DNA from: Caulobacter sp. FWC2 | GTDB taxonomy: Bacteria; Pseudomonadota; Alphaproteobacteria; Caulobacterales; Caulobacteraceae | Assembly (NCBI RefSeq): GCF_002742625.1 | Contig: NZ_PEBF01000001.1 | Span: 4,154,001 to 4,218,000 of the forward strand | Length of the DNA stretch: 64,000 nucleotides | Direction: 5' to 3' | In this document: piece by piece, positions 16,659 to 25,088 of the stretch | Layout of the letters: each line of letters starts with the position of its first letter | Position numbering within the stretch: position 1 is the stretch's first letter | Made by a program: the position numbers and the translations under genes | Notes under the pieces: generated by a model | What the model was told of the DNA's origin: nothing | The model's input: the letters and a program-made list of their open reading frames with translations, nothing else | Database searches by the model: none

Positions 16659-16991
16659 TTACGCCCCCTCCTCGTCCACATAGATCACCACCGGCTTGCC
16701 CCGCGATAGCGGCTCCCAGCCGGCCTCAATGGCCGAGGCGATGGCTTTCGCCACGGTGCGCTCAGGAACCTGAGACGGTTTCAGCGGCGGGGCGCTGAAC
16801 TTGGGCTTGGGGCCGGGCGGGAACTCGATCAGCGCCTCGCGCTGGCCTTCCTTGTGACGGACGGCCAGCACCTTGCCGTGCCGCTCCGACGGGTCGTAGT
16901 TCCACTGCGGCAGGCGGTGCAGACGCCAGACATAGGGGTCTCCATCGACCTCGATGTCGAACTCGACGGTGAGCTTGGTGGTTTTGGCCAT
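16659..16991 (-). CDS. uncharacterised 110-residue protein
   Basis: The small soluble protein starts MAKTTKLTVEFDIEVDGDPY and continues VWRLHRLPQWNYDPSERHGK, with a proline-rich linker (FPPGPKPKFSAPPLKPSQ) and an acidic C-terminus. No known domain is recognised. GC-rich codon use and a clean frame support it as a real gene. It is read toward the convergent gene at 16098-16622. The frame starts at an ATG with a GGGG-rich stretch upstream, and the clpB terminator at 17024-17050 separates it from clpB. Confidence 0.65.
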   Translation of the reverse strand: MAKTTKLTVEFDIEVDGDPYVWRLHRLPQWNYDPSERHGKVLAVRHKEGQREALIEFPPGPKPKFSAPPLKPSQVPERTVAKAIASAIEAGWEPLSRGKPVVIYVDEEGA

Positions 16992-17023
16992 GCGGGGGAA
17001 TACCCCGACACGCGCTCAAGAAA

Positions 17024-17050
17024 AAGGGCCGCCCTTTCGGAGCGGCCCTT
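17024..17050 (-). terminator. clpB intrinsic terminator
   Basis: AAGGGCCGC and GCGGCCCTT form a 9-bp stem, followed on the minus strand by TTTTTCTT. It starts seven bases after the clpB stop codon. Confidence 0.85.
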
Positions 17051-17057
17051 CTTGGTC

Positions 17058-19637
17058 TTACTGCAGCGTCGCCTTGCCGAACGACAACTGCCCATCGGCG
17101 ACCCCGACGGCGATGACGCCGCCGTCCTCGATCTCGCCGGCCAGCAGCTTGCGGGCGATCGGGTCGATCAGCTCCTTCTGGATCACGCGCTTCAAGGGTC
17201 GCGCGCCGTAGACCGGGTCGTAGCCCTTGTCGGCGATCCAGTTCAGGGCCTCGGCGTCGATGGCCAGGGCCATGCGACGGTCGGCCAGCAGCTTCTCCAC
17301 CCGCTTCAGCTGGATCGTGACGATGTCGCCCATGTGCGCGCGCGACAGGCGCTTGAACAGGATGATCTCGTCGATCCGGTTGAGGAACTCGGGGCGGAAG
17401 TGGCCGCGCACCATGTTCATGACCATCGGCCGGACGGCTTCCACGTCTTCGCCCTCTTCCTGGTTGGCCAGGAATTCGGCGCCGAGGTTGCTGGTCATGA
17501 TGATCAGCGTGTTGCGGAAGTCGACCGTGCGGCCCTGGCCGTCGGTCAGGCGACCATCGTCCAGCACCTGCAGCAGCACGTTGAAGACGTCCGGGTGGGC
17601 CTTCTCGATCTCGTCGAACAGCACCACCTGGTACGGACGCCGGCGGACCGCCTCCGTCAGCGCCCCGCCCTCGTCGTAGCCGACATAGCCGGGAGGCGCG
17701 CCGATCAGGCGGCTGACCGAGTGCTTTTCCATATATTCGGACATGTCCATCCGGGTGATGGCGTGCTCGTCGGCGAACAGGAACTCGGCCAGGCTCTTGG
17801 TCAGCTCGGTCTTGCCCACGCCCGTAGGGCCTAGGAACAGGAAGCTGCCGATCGGCTTGGTCGGGTCGTGCAGGCCGGCCCGCGCGCGGCGGACGGCGTC
17901 GGACACGGCGGCCAGCGCCTCGTCCTGGCCGACCACGCGACCGCGCAGCTCGTCCTCCATCTTCAGCAGCTTCTCGCGCTCGCCTTCCAGCATCTTCTCG
18001 ACCGGGACGCCGGTCCAGCGGCTGACAACGGCGGCGATCTGCTCGGCGTCGACGACTTCCGGCGTCAGGGCCTGGGTGTCGCCCTGCTCGGCCTCGGCCA
18101 GGCGGCGCTCCAGGGCCGGGATCTCGCCATACTGGATCTGGCCGGCGCGGGCGAAGTCGCCGGCGCGCTGGGCGTTGGCGAGATCGGCGCGCAGACGGTC
18201 GAGGGCTTCACGCGCTTGCGCCGCGCCGCCGGCCTTGTCCTTCTCGGCCTTCCACTTGGCGGTCATCTCGTCGCTGCGGAACTGCAGGTCGTCGATCTCG
18301 ACCTCAAGGTTCTCCAGGCGGTGCTTGGACGCGGCGTCGGTTTCCTTCGACAGGGCCTCGCGCTCGATCTTCAGCTGCACCAGGCGGCGGTCGATCTCGT
18401 CCAGCTCTTCCGGCTTGCTGTCGATCGCCATGCGCACGCGGCTGGAGGCCTCGTCCATCAGGTCGATCGCCTTGTCCGGCAGGAAGCGGTCGGCGATGTA
18501 GCGGTTGCTGAGCATGGCGGCGGCCACGATGGCGCTGTCGCTGATCCGCACCCCGTGGTGGACCTCGTACTTTTCCTTGAGGCCGCGCAGGATCGAGATG
18601 GTGTCCTCGACCGTGGGCTCGCCGACAAAGACCGGCTGGAAGCGACGGGCCAGGGCCGCGTCCTTCTCGACGTGCTTGCGGTACTCGTCCAGCGTGGTGG
18701 CGCCGACGCAGTGCAGTTCGCCGCGCGCCAGGGCGGGTTTCAGCAGGTTGGAGGCGTCCATCGCCCCGTCGCCCTTGCCGGCCCCGACCAGGGTGTGCAT
18801 CTCGTCGATGAACAGGATGATCGAGCCTTCGGCCGCCGTGGTCTCGGCCAGCACGGCCTTCAGGCGCTCCTCGAACTCGCCGCGATATTTCGCGCCAGCG
18901 ATCAGGCTGCCCATGTCCAGCGACAAGAGCTTCTTGTCCTTCAGGCTCTCGGGCACGTCGCCATTGACAATGCGCAGGGCCAGGCCCTCGACGATGGCGG
19001 TCTTGCCGACGCCGGGCTCGCCGATCAGAACGGGGTTGTTCTTGGTGCGGCGCGACAGGACCTGGATCGTGCGGCGGATTTCCTCGTCGCGGCCGATCAC
19101 GGGGTCCAGCTTGCCGTCGCGGGCGGCCTGGGTCAGGTCGCGGGCGTAGCGCTTGAGGGCCTCATAGCCTTCCTCGGCGTTGGCGCTGTCGGCGGTGCGG
19201 CCCTTGCGAATGGCGTTGGCGGCGGTCTCCAGGGCCTGGGCCGAAACGCCGGCCTCCTTGAACAGCTTGGCCGCGTCCGCGCCTTCCTTGGCGATGGCGA
19301 TCAGCAGGCGCTCGGTGGTGACGAAGGCGTCGCCGGCCGCCTTGGCGCCCTTCTCGGCCTCGGCGAAGACGCGGGCCGTGTCGGGCTTCATGTAGAGCTG
19401 GCCGCCGGCCCCGTCGACGCGCGGGGTCTTCGCCAGCAGGGTCTCGACGCCGCCGTCCAACTGGTCGGGGCGACCGCCGGCGCTCTGGATCAGGGCGCGG
19501 CTCAGGCCGTCCTTCTCCTCGAGCAGCACTTTCAGAATGTGTTCGGGCGCGAACTGCTGGTGGCCTCGCGCGAGGGCCAGGCTCTGGGCCGATTGGACGG
19601 CCTGCTTGGCGCGGTCCGAGTAGAGATCGATGTTCAT
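17058..19637 (-). CDS. clpB: ATP-dependent disaggregase ClpB
   Basis: ClpB is a hexameric AAA+ chaperone that pulls proteins out of aggregates together with DnaK. The 859 residues show the Clp N-domain, the first Walker A GEPGVGKT (about 204), the long coiled-coil middle domain (around 400-530) and the second Walker A GPTGVGKT (about 603), then the C-terminal domain. The length is standard. It follows the M48 lipoprotein gene on the same strand by 97 bases. On the minus strand CCCCAT at 19697-19702 resembles a sigma32 -10 element, but I could not find a matching -35 at the right distance. Heat-shock control is expected from the family. Confidence 0.97.
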   Translation of the reverse strand: MNIDLYSDRAKQAVQSAQSLALARGHQQFAPEHILKVLLEEKDGLSRALIQSAGGRPDQLDGGVETLLAKTPRVDGAGGQLYMKPDTARVFAEAEKGAKAAGDAFVTTERLLIAIAKEGADAAKLFKEAGVSAQALETAANAIRKGRTADSANAEEGYEALKRYARDLTQAARDGKLDPVIGRDEEIRRTIQVLSRRTKNNPVLIGEPGVGKTAIVEGLALRIVNGDVPESLKDKKLLSLDMGSLIAGAKYRGEFEERLKAVLAETTAAEGSIILFIDEMHTLVGAGKGDGAMDASNLLKPALARGELHCVGATTLDEYRKHVEKDAALARRFQPVFVGEPTVEDTISILRGLKEKYEVHHGVRISDSAIVAAAMLSNRYIADRFLPDKAIDLMDEASSRVRMAIDSKPEELDEIDRRLVQLKIEREALSKETDAASKHRLENLEVEIDDLQFRSDEMTAKWKAEKDKAGGAAQAREALDRLRADLANAQRAGDFARAGQIQYGEIPALERRLAEAEQGDTQALTPEVVDAEQIAAVVSRWTGVPVEKMLEGEREKLLKMEDELRGRVVGQDEALAAVSDAVRRARAGLHDPTKPIGSFLFLGPTGVGKTELTKSLAEFLFADEHAITRMDMSEYMEKHSVSRLIGAPPGYVGYDEGGALTEAVRRRPYQVVLFDEIEKAHPDVFNVLLQVLDDGRLTDGQGRTVDFRNTLIIMTSNLGAEFLANQEEGEDVEAVRPMVMNMVRGHFRPEFLNRIDEIILFKRLSRAHMGDIVTIQLKRVEKLLADRRMALAIDAEALNWIADKGYDPVYGARPLKRVIQKELIDPIARKLLAGEIEDGGVIAVGVADGQLSFGKATLQ

Positions 19638-19709
19638 GATGTCCCCTTCCTAGGCGGATCGGGGCGCGCTGCCTTGACTAAGCACAACGCGCTCCGATGG
19701 GGCATTTAG

Positions 19710-19729
19710 GTGTGGCCCATCAGCCACAC
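19710..19729 (-). terminator. short hairpin between M48 gene and clpB
   Basis: GTGTGGC-CCATCA-GCCACAC is a perfect 7-bp stem six bases beyond the M48 stop. There is no strong T-tract. It may partly end the upstream transcript before clpB's own promoter. Confidence 0.4.
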
Positions 19730-19734
19730 AAGAC

Positions 19735-20502
19735 CTACCACCCCTTGCTGGCGAGATAACGCTCCAGCTCGGCAATTCGTACGGCGTCCGACGGGTGGGT
19801 CGAGCTTAAATCGCCGCCAGACGCCTGGCCCGAGGCGGCGTCCTGGGCCTGCATGTTGCGCCACAGCACCACCGCCTCGCGCGGCTGGTAGCCGGCGCGC
19901 TGCATGAAATCGACGCCAAGGCGATCGGCCTCCAGCTCCTGCTTGCGCGAGAACGGCAGCAGCAGGCCGTACTTGGCCGCGTCGTTGCCGTGGTCCTTCA
20001 GCAGCTTGCCGAAGTCGGTGCCGCCGGCCGCCGCCCCGGCGAGGCCCAGCAGGATCTTCGAGGTGCGCTCCTGCGAGACCCGCTCGGCGGCGTGGTGGGC
20101 GACGACGTGGCCGGCCTCGTGGCCGATCACGGCGGCCAACTGGTCGTCGTTCTGGGCCATGGACAGCAGGCCGACCGTCACCCCGACATGGCCGCCCGGC
20201 AGAACGAAGGCGTTCGGGGCCTCATCCAGGAACACCGCATAGTCCCACGGACGGCCCGCCAGGCCGGCGGCGGCGATAACCCGCTGGCCCACGGCCTGGA
20301 CGCGGGCGTTCTTGCGCGGCTCCTTGGAGATGTAGGTGGTGCGCAGCGTATCGGCCCAGGCCTTCTCGCCATCGGCGGCCAGGTTGTCGTCATTGACGAT
20401 CAGCAGTTGGTCGCGGCCGAGATCGGCATTGTAGGCGCAGCCCGACACCGCGCAGGCGGCGGCCATCAGCAGCGGCAGGGTCAGGCGGCGAAGGGCGATC
20501 AT
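19735..20502 (-). CDS. M48-family metalloprotease lipoprotein
   Basis: From the ATG at 20502 the product is 255 residues. It has a lipoprotein signal (LLMAAACAVSGCAYN) and the zinc motif HEAGHVVAHH, with the third ligand in KQELEADRLG. This is the layout of periplasmic M48 proteases such as LoiP and BepA without the TPR tail. The likely role is clearance of damaged outer-membrane proteins. The upstream in-frame codon at 20559 would put 19 residues in front of the signal. It is probably co-transcribed with the TonB-like gene upstream. Confidence 0.9.
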   Translation of the reverse strand: MIALRRLTLPLLMAAACAVSGCAYNADLGRDQLLIVNDDNLAADGEKAWADTLRTTYISKEPRKNARVQAVGQRVIAAAGLAGRPWDYAVFLDEAPNAFVLPGGHVGVTVGLLSMAQNDDQLAAVIGHEAGHVVAHHAAERVSQERTSKILLGLAGAAAGGTDFGKLLKDHGNDAAKYGLLLPFSRKQELEADRLGVDFMQRAGYQPREAVVLWRNMQAQDAASGQASGGDLSSTHPSDAVRIAELERYLASKGW

Positions 20503-20577
20503 GGGCGCGGCGAACCGTGTTTCGAACTCGACGCGAACCTTATCTCCGGCGAGCGGCAAGGGCGCAACCGGTCAAGC

Positions 20578-21153
20578 TTAGAACGACTTCGCGCAGCCCA
20601 GGCCAAGGGTGGCGTCGGTCGAGCCCATCAGGCCCGGCTTGATGCTTCCGACCGGCTTGCAGCCGTTCTCGGGCGGTCGCGTCAGATAGGGCCTGGCGTC
20701 GCGGGCGAAGCGGCCGGTCGGGTCCAGATTGGGCCGCGTCGCCCGCCCCTTGTCCATCGCTTGGGCCAACCGCTCCTGGCAGCGGGCCCGCTGGTCGGCG
20801 GAAAGCCGGTCCAGCGTCGCCAGCCGGCAGCCGCCCAGGCCCCGCAGGTCGGCCGCCGACGCCTCGGCGACAGCCGCGCCTTCAGAAGACGACGGCGAAG
20901 CGGGGCCGGCGGGAGCGGCGATCGGCGCGGCGGGCGCCGGCTCGGCCTTCACCGTCGCGCTCGGAGCCCTGGGCCCGCCTCGCGACGAGGGCCGGGGCCT
21001 CGCGGGCGGCGGGGCGCGGTCCAGGAAGACGGTCATGGCCGGCGGCTCCGGCGCGGCGACGGGCCCTCGCGCCAGGTCGAGCACGAACAGCGCAACCAGC
21101 AGCGCGTGAAACGCCACCGAGCCCAACACAACGCCCCACCGTCGTCGCCGCAC
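20578..21153 (-). CDS. TonB-like single-pass membrane protein, function unknown
   Basis: The 191 residues begin with RRRRWGVVLGSVAFHALLVA, a basic start and one membrane helix as in TonB. A proline/alanine-rich linker follows (PPPARPRPSSRGGPRAP). The C-terminal part has two or three cysteines (GGCRLATL, ARCQERL, NGCKPVG) and does not look like a TonB C-terminal domain. The start is a GTG at 21153. The protein is probably anchored in the inner membrane with the rest in the periplasm. It stands 75 bases upstream of the M48 gene on the same strand. Confidence 0.7.
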   Translation of the reverse strand: MRRRRWGVVLGSVAFHALLVALFVLDLARGPVAAPEPPAMTVFLDRAPPPARPRPSSRGGPRAPSATVKAEPAPAAPIAAPAGPASPSSSEGAAVAEASAADLRGLGGCRLATLDRLSADQRARCQERLAQAMDKGRATRPNLDPTGRFARDARPYLTRPPENGCKPVGSIKPGLMGSTDATLGLGCAKSF

Positions 21154-21276
21154 GGCCGCCCCCTCTAAACCCCCGGTCGCGGGACTAGCGCGGTGGTCGA
21201 TGGCGGAAGTCGGGCGGAAGCGTGGCCTTCAGCGGCTATCTCGGAGCTCGTTCAGCGCGCGCGGGGCGGCGGTCAC

Positions 21277-21313
21277 GACGAAAAAGGGGCCGCTTTCGCG
21301 GCCCCTTTCGTCG
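21277..21313 (-). terminator. intrinsic terminator of the DUF4167 gene
   Basis: AAGGGGCCGC-TTTC-GCGGCCCCTT is a 10-bp stem within the larger symmetry CGACGAAA...TTTCGTCG. On the minus strand it is followed by TTTTTCG, 22 bases after the gene's stop. Confidence 0.85.
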
Positions 21314-21335
21314 GGATTCCGATGAACGGTAAGGC

Positions 21336-22490
21336 TTAGGCCTCTTCCGGCCCCGAGCTGGTCGGAGCGCCTTCGCCGGCTTCGAAGCTGCGCGGGGCGC
21401 GGCGGCGGCGGGGCTTCTTGACCTCTTCGCCGTCGGCGGCCGGAGCCTCGGCGGCCGGAGCGGCCGGTTCGGCGGCGGCGGTCGCGCGGGCCTTGCGGCC
21501 CAGGAAGGCCGGGGCCTCGCTGACGGCGCCGTCCTGGCCGCGCAGAACCGGCGAGCTTTCGCTGGCGGGCGCGCTGGAGGTCGGCAGCGGCGAGGCTTCC
21601 GGCTCGATCACGGCCAGCGGATCGCGGTCGCCGCGCGGCTGCCAGTCACGATCGCGGTTGCGGTCGCGGCCACGGCGGCGGCCTTCGCGGCTCTCGCCTT
21701 CCGCCTGCGGCTGGACGTCGCCCTCGGCGGCGACCGGACGGTCCTCGCGCGGACGGTCGTCCCGGGGACGGTCGTCACGGTCGCGGAAGCGGTCTTCCCG
21801 GGGACGGTCGTCACGAGGACGATCGTCGCGCGGGCGATCGTCACGGGGACGGTCATCGCGAGGGCGGTCGTCGCGGGGACGATCGTCACGAGGACGGTCA
21901 TCGCGAGGACGGTCATCTCGGTTGCGGTCGCGATCGTCGCGGTCACGCCAGCGATCACGGCGGCCTTCGCCCTGGTTGTTGTCGCGCGGACGGTCGTCGC
22001 GGTTACGGTTGTTGTCGAAGTTGCGGTCGCGATCGCGGTTACGATCGCGGTTCTCGAAGCGGTCGCGGCGTTGTTCGCCGCCTTCACCGTTCTCGCCGCC
22101 TTCGCCCTGACCTTCCGGCTGAGCGGGGGTCTCGGCGACCTCCGGCTCTTCCGGCGGCTCGGCCTCGAAGTCGATCTCGTAGGCGGCGTACACGTCCTTG
22201 CCGACGATGTCGGACACCGGACGATTCGGCTGGATGGCGCGCAGGACGCGGAAATAGTGCTCGGCGTGCTGCAGATAGTTCTCGGCCAGCACCCGGTCGC
22301 CGGACGACGTCGCGTCGCGGGCCAGCTGCTGGTACTTTTCGTAGACGCTCTGGGCCGCGCCGCGAACCTTGACCCCTTCGGGCCCGTTCGAATCGAAAGC
22401 GCGGTTGGCGTTGTGCTGTTGAGGCTTGCCGCCGCTGCCACCGCGATTGTTGCGGCCGCGCTGGCGCTTCATGCCTTTGAAATCTCTCAT
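21336..22490 (-). CDS. DUF4167 domain protein with RDDRP repeat array
   Basis: The N-terminal 100 residues are the DUF4167 domain: RGRNNRGGSGGKPQQHNANR, FDSNGPEGVKVRGAA, YEKYQQLARDATSSGDRV, ENYLQHAEHYFR. Family members in alphaproteobacteria sit by prmC and clpB, as here. Their basic, disordered nature suggests RNA binding, but the role is unknown. Residues 191-230 are eight exact RDDRP units in a long Arg/Asp-rich disordered tract. The C-terminus ends in a basic KKPRRRRAPRSFEAG patch. The terminator at 21277-21313 follows. Confidence 0.85.
   Translation of the reverse strand: MRDFKGMKRQRGRNNRGGSGGKPQQHNANRAFDSNGPEGVKVRGAAQSVYEKYQQLARDATSSGDRVLAENYLQHAEHYFRVLRAIQPNRPVSDIVGKDVYAAYEIDFEAEPPEEPEVAETPAQPEGQGEGGENGEGGEQRRDRFENRDRNRDRDRNFDNNRNRDDRPRDNNQGEGRRDRWRDRDDRDRNRDDRPRDDRPRDDRPRDDRPRDDRPRDDRPRDDRPRDDRPREDRFRDRDDRPRDDRPREDRPVAAEGDVQPQAEGESREGRRRGRDRNRDRDWQPRGDRDPLAVIEPEASPLPTSSAPASESSPVLRGQDGAVSEAPAFLGRKARATAAAEPAAPAAEAPAADGEEVKKPRRRRAPRSFEAGEGAPTSSGPEEA
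21801..21920 (-). repeat. tandem 15-bp repeat, eight units, coding (RDDRP)
   Basis: Eight in-frame 15-bp units encode RDDRP inside the DUF4167 protein. Bases vary at third positions (GGACGGTCATCGCGA against GGACGATCGTCACGA on the plus strand), so protein selection probably acts on the unit. Flanking partial copies at about 21741-21800 and 21970-22010 widen the tract. Confidence 0.85.
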
Positions 22491-22734
22491 GGTCTCTTCT
22501 GAACCTGTCCGGAGGTCAGTCTTGCGCTGGACGCGTCCGGCCTTGCTGGTCTCTGAGCGGGTTTAACCCTAGTGAGTTTCAGAGACACTGGTTTCCGTAG
22601 AGCCCCCGCCCTGCTCTTTGGGCGCGGCGACCGGCGGACCGGGCGCGCCTGCCAGGGGAGCCTCGCGGGCATCAAGGATGCCTGCTTTTCCCGTCACCTG
22701 GCGATCTGGAAGGAGACAAGACTCGTCTAACGGT

Positions 22735-23604
22735 TCACGCCCCGGTTTCCAAGGGATTTTTCACCCCGGTGACCACGCGGTCGTGCGTCGACAGGTCCTT
22801 GATCGTTCTGACCTCCTGGGCGCCGGCCGCGCGGAACAGCGCTTCGACGTCCTTGGCCTGGTCGTGGCCGATCTCGACGGCGAACATTCCGGCGGGCTTC
22901 AGCACCCGCAGGATCTCCGGCGCCAGCAGGCGATAGGCGTCCAGGCCGTCGGCCCCGCCGTCCAGGGCCAGGCGCGGCTCGTGGTCGCGAACCTCCGGCT
23001 CCAGGGTGTCGATCACCGCCGTCGGAATGTAGGGCGGGTTGGACACGACGAGGTCGAAACCCGCGTCGCCCAGGCCCGCCGTCCAGTCGCCGTGCATGAA
23101 AGCCGCGCGGGTGTTGAGGTCCAGGCTGGCGGCGTTGTCCTTGGCCACGGCCAGGGCGTCGGCGGAGGCGTCGATCCCCAGGCCCTTGGCCGCCGGCCGC
23201 TCGGCCAGCACCGCCAGCAGGATGGTGCCCGAGCCGACGCCCAGATCCAGCATCGAGAACGCCATGTTTTCCGGGAAGGCCTTCAGCACCTCGTCGACGA
23301 TGACCTCGGTCTCGGGACGCGGGGTCAGGACGTTCTTGTTGACCTGCAGCAGGATCTTCCAGAAGCCCTTGCGGCCGATGATGTGGCTGACCGGCTCGCG
23401 GCGGGCGCGGCGGGACAGATACTCCTCCAGGGTCGCCTGCTGCTCGGGCGTCAGTTCCCGATAGGGATCGGTGACGATCTCGGTGCGGGAGACGCCCGCG
23501 GCCACCTCCAGCATCAGGCGCGCATCGATCGACGGCTGATCTATGCCTGCGTCCTTCAGACGATCCTTGGCGGCGGTCCAGGCTTTGACGAGAGTCAGGG
23601 TCAT
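22735..23604 (-). CDS. prmC: peptide chain release factor N5-glutamine methyltransferase PrmC
   Basis: PrmC methylates the glutamine of the GGQ motif in release factors. The 289 residues contain an N-terminal helical domain (DARLMLEVAAGVSR) with REPVSHIIGRKGFW, then the methyltransferase domain with DLGVGSG (SAM site), DLVVSNPPYIP (the catalytic NPPY) and LEIG near the end (AVEIGH). The usual partner prfA is not adjacent here but lies on the opposite strand at 33710. 22491-22734 upstream of the DUF4167 start holds no gene that I can support. Confidence 0.95.
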   Translation of the reverse strand: MTLTLVKAWTAAKDRLKDAGIDQPSIDARLMLEVAAGVSRTEIVTDPYRELTPEQQATLEEYLSRRARREPVSHIIGRKGFWKILLQVNKNVLTPRPETEVIVDEVLKAFPENMAFSMLDLGVGSGTILLAVLAERPAAKGLGIDASADALAVAKDNAASLDLNTRAAFMHGDWTAGLGDAGFDLVVSNPPYIPTAVIDTLEPEVRDHEPRLALDGGADGLDAYRLLAPEILRVLKPAGMFAVEIGHDQAKDVEALFRAAGAQEVRTIKDLSTHDRVVTGVKNPLETGA

Positions 23605-23651
23605 GAAGGGGATTTAGCGCTTTGGATGGGCGGAGGCGAGATTGAAAGCGG

Positions 23652-23666
23652 TACCAGTTTTTGGTA
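23652..23666. promoter_or_regulatory. inverted repeat upstream of parDE, candidate operator
   Basis: TACCA-GTTTT-TGGTA is a perfect 5-5-5 inverted repeat 25 bases before the parD start. ParD antitoxins usually bind such a site to repress their own operon. The assignment is inferred from position and symmetry. Confidence 0.5.
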
Positions 23667-23691
23667 TTTCTTACGGCGATCGGAGCTGACC

Positions 23692-23943
23692 ATGACCAAG
23701 AACACGTCCATCGTGCTCAGTGAACATTTTCAGACCTTCATCGCCGATCAGGTGGAGGAAGGCCGGTACGGCTCCGCCAGCGAAGTTGTGAGGGCCGGCC
23801 TTCGGCTCCTTGAAAGCCATGAGGCCAAAATGGCCGCTCTACGAGCCGCTGTGAAGGCGGGCCTCAACAGCGGCAAGCCAGAGGCTTTCGATGTCGACAA
23901 TTTCCTTGCCGAAGTGAACGCGGAATACGACGCCAAGTCGTGA
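23692..23943 (+). CDS. parD: ParD-family antitoxin
   Basis: The 83-residue product begins MTKNTSIVLSEHFQTFIADQ, then VEEGRYGSASEVVRAGLRLL. This is the ribbon-helix-helix DNA-binding fold of ParD antitoxins, followed by the flexible C-terminal toxin-binding tail ESHEAKMAALRAAVKAGLNS. It lies just before a RelE/ParE toxin gene and overlaps it by four bases, so antitoxin and toxin are translationally coupled. A palindrome 25 bases upstream is a likely autorepression site. Confidence 0.93.
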   Translation: MTKNTSIVLSEHFQTFIADQVEEGRYGSASEVVRAGLRLLESHEAKMAALRAAVKAGLNSGKPEAFDVDNFLAEVNAEYDAKS

Positions 23944-24233
23944 AACGATATGAACTTACCCCACTCGCGCGCTTCGACATGCGTGAAATCTGGGCCTACA
24001 CGGTCCAGCAATGGGGGCGACGCAGGGCCGACCGCTACATCCGCGATCTGACGGCCACGATCGATACAATTGCTCGCGATCCCTATCGCGGCGTCGCCAC
24101 GGAATGGATCGAGGAGAACTGCCGCAAGCAGATCTTTCGGTCCCACGTCATCTTCTATGTGCCAACACATGAGGGCGTCGTCGTCGCCCGTATTCTCCAT
24201 CAGCAAATGGATGCCTCAAGCCGTCTCGTCTAG
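23940..24233 (+). CDS. parE: ParE-family toxin
   Basis: The 97-residue product has the RelE/ParE fold markers: YELTPLARFDMREIWAY, WGRRRADRYIRDL, a conserved RQIF-type strand (CRKQIFRSHVIFYVP) and VVVARILHQQMDAS at the end. ParE toxins typically inhibit DNA gyrase. It starts with a GTG that overlaps the parD stop in GTGA. Its last 18 bases overlap the end of the convergent MOSC gene. The locus breaks what would otherwise be a run of housekeeping genes. Confidence 0.92.
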   Translation: MKRYELTPLARFDMREIWAYTVQQWGRRRADRYIRDLTATIDTIARDPYRGVATEWIEENCRKQIFRSHVIFYVPTHEGVVVARILHQQMDASSRLV

Positions 24234-24986
24234 CGCCACCTCATCCCCCTCGCCCACAGCGCCGCTCTGCGCGACGTTCACGTAGATCCCGCAGAACATG
24301 TGGCCGTAGTTGTCGAACAGGGCCTTCACCAGCTCGACATCCCGCTCGGCCGTCGTCGGATCCACGTGGGTGGCGGCGCAGCGGACGATGGGTTTCAGGA
24401 CCTCGGCGGTGGCGCCGCCGACCGTCAGGGTCCGGCCGGTCCAGTCGTTCTCGGCCCAGGCCGGCCAGCCCTCGACATAGAGATTGGCCCGGAAGCGCAG
24501 CGGGTCCAAATCCCGGCCGATCCGTTGTCCGAGGTCGCGCACACTGGCCAGGTTGACGATCGAGACATAGCCCGAGCGGCTGTCCATGAACCGATGGGCG
24601 CCCGGCCCCTCGACCACCTTCAGCGGCCCCGTGATCTCGCCGGCCAGCAGGTTGCTCAGCCACGCTTCGAGCCCCGCGCGGCCCGCGTCGGTGCGCAGGT
24701 CGCCGGCGAAGTCGGGCTGTCCCTCGGCCTTGGCGGTAAAGACCCCGCTGGCCTCGTCATAGGCCGTGCGGGCCTTGGCGACGGCCGGGATCTTGGCCAG
24801 CACCGTGAACTTCATCTTCGAGATGTGGGCCGGCGCCTCGGGATCGAAGCCGCTGGGGCCGTCCTCGACCGCATAGAGCCGATCGCACGGGAAGCAAGCC
24901 CCGGCCTCCAGCGTGGCGGCGGTCAGGCGCTCGGGCATGAAGCCCTTGACGGGGTGGCGGTAGAGCGAGGCGATACGGGCGTCCAT
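24216..24986 (-). CDS. MOSC domain protein
   Basis: The N-terminus (ARIASLYRHPVKGFMPERLT) matches the MOSC N-terminal beta-barrel domain. The C-terminal MOSC domain follows with RFRANLYVEG, PIVRCAATHVDPTTAERD holding the conserved cysteine, and NYGHMFCGIYVNV. Proteins of this type (YcbX, mARC) reduce N-hydroxylated compounds with a molybdenum cofactor. Here the cofactor and substrate are inferred from the fold only. The 256 residues are normal. It is convergent with parE. Confidence 0.88.
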   Translation of the reverse strand: MDARIASLYRHPVKGFMPERLTAATLEAGACFPCDRLYAVEDGPSGFDPEAPAHISKMKFTVLAKIPAVAKARTAYDEASGVFTAKAEGQPDFAGDLRTDAGRAGLEAWLSNLLAGEITGPLKVVEGPGAHRFMDSRSGYVSIVNLASVRDLGQRIGRDLDPLRFRANLYVEGWPAWAENDWTGRTLTVGGATAEVLKPIVRCAATHVDPTTAERDVELVKALFDNYGHMFCGIYVNVAQSGAVGEGDEVALDETA

Positions 24987-25088
24987 GGCGCGAAGGTCGT
25001 GGACGACGGGGCCGATGGCAAGGCTTCGCCGCCCATCACCGGGAACGCGACACGCCGCGCGGGGTTCTGCTGACCTGGAGGGCGTTGC

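Noticed and set aside
17868..19709. Long plus-strand open frame opposite clpB
   Set aside because: ClpB is unambiguous. The opposite frame is a product of high GC at third positions and has no recognisable domain or ribosome site.
19638..19740. Sigma32 heat-shock promoter for clpB
   Set aside because: CCCCAT is present on the minus strand at 19697-19702, but no CTTGAA-like box lies at 13-17 bases from it. CTTGTG is about 24 bases away.
21801..21920. CRISPR-like array
   Set aside because: The 15-bp units are contiguous without spacers and lie in frame within a coding region as RDDRP codons.
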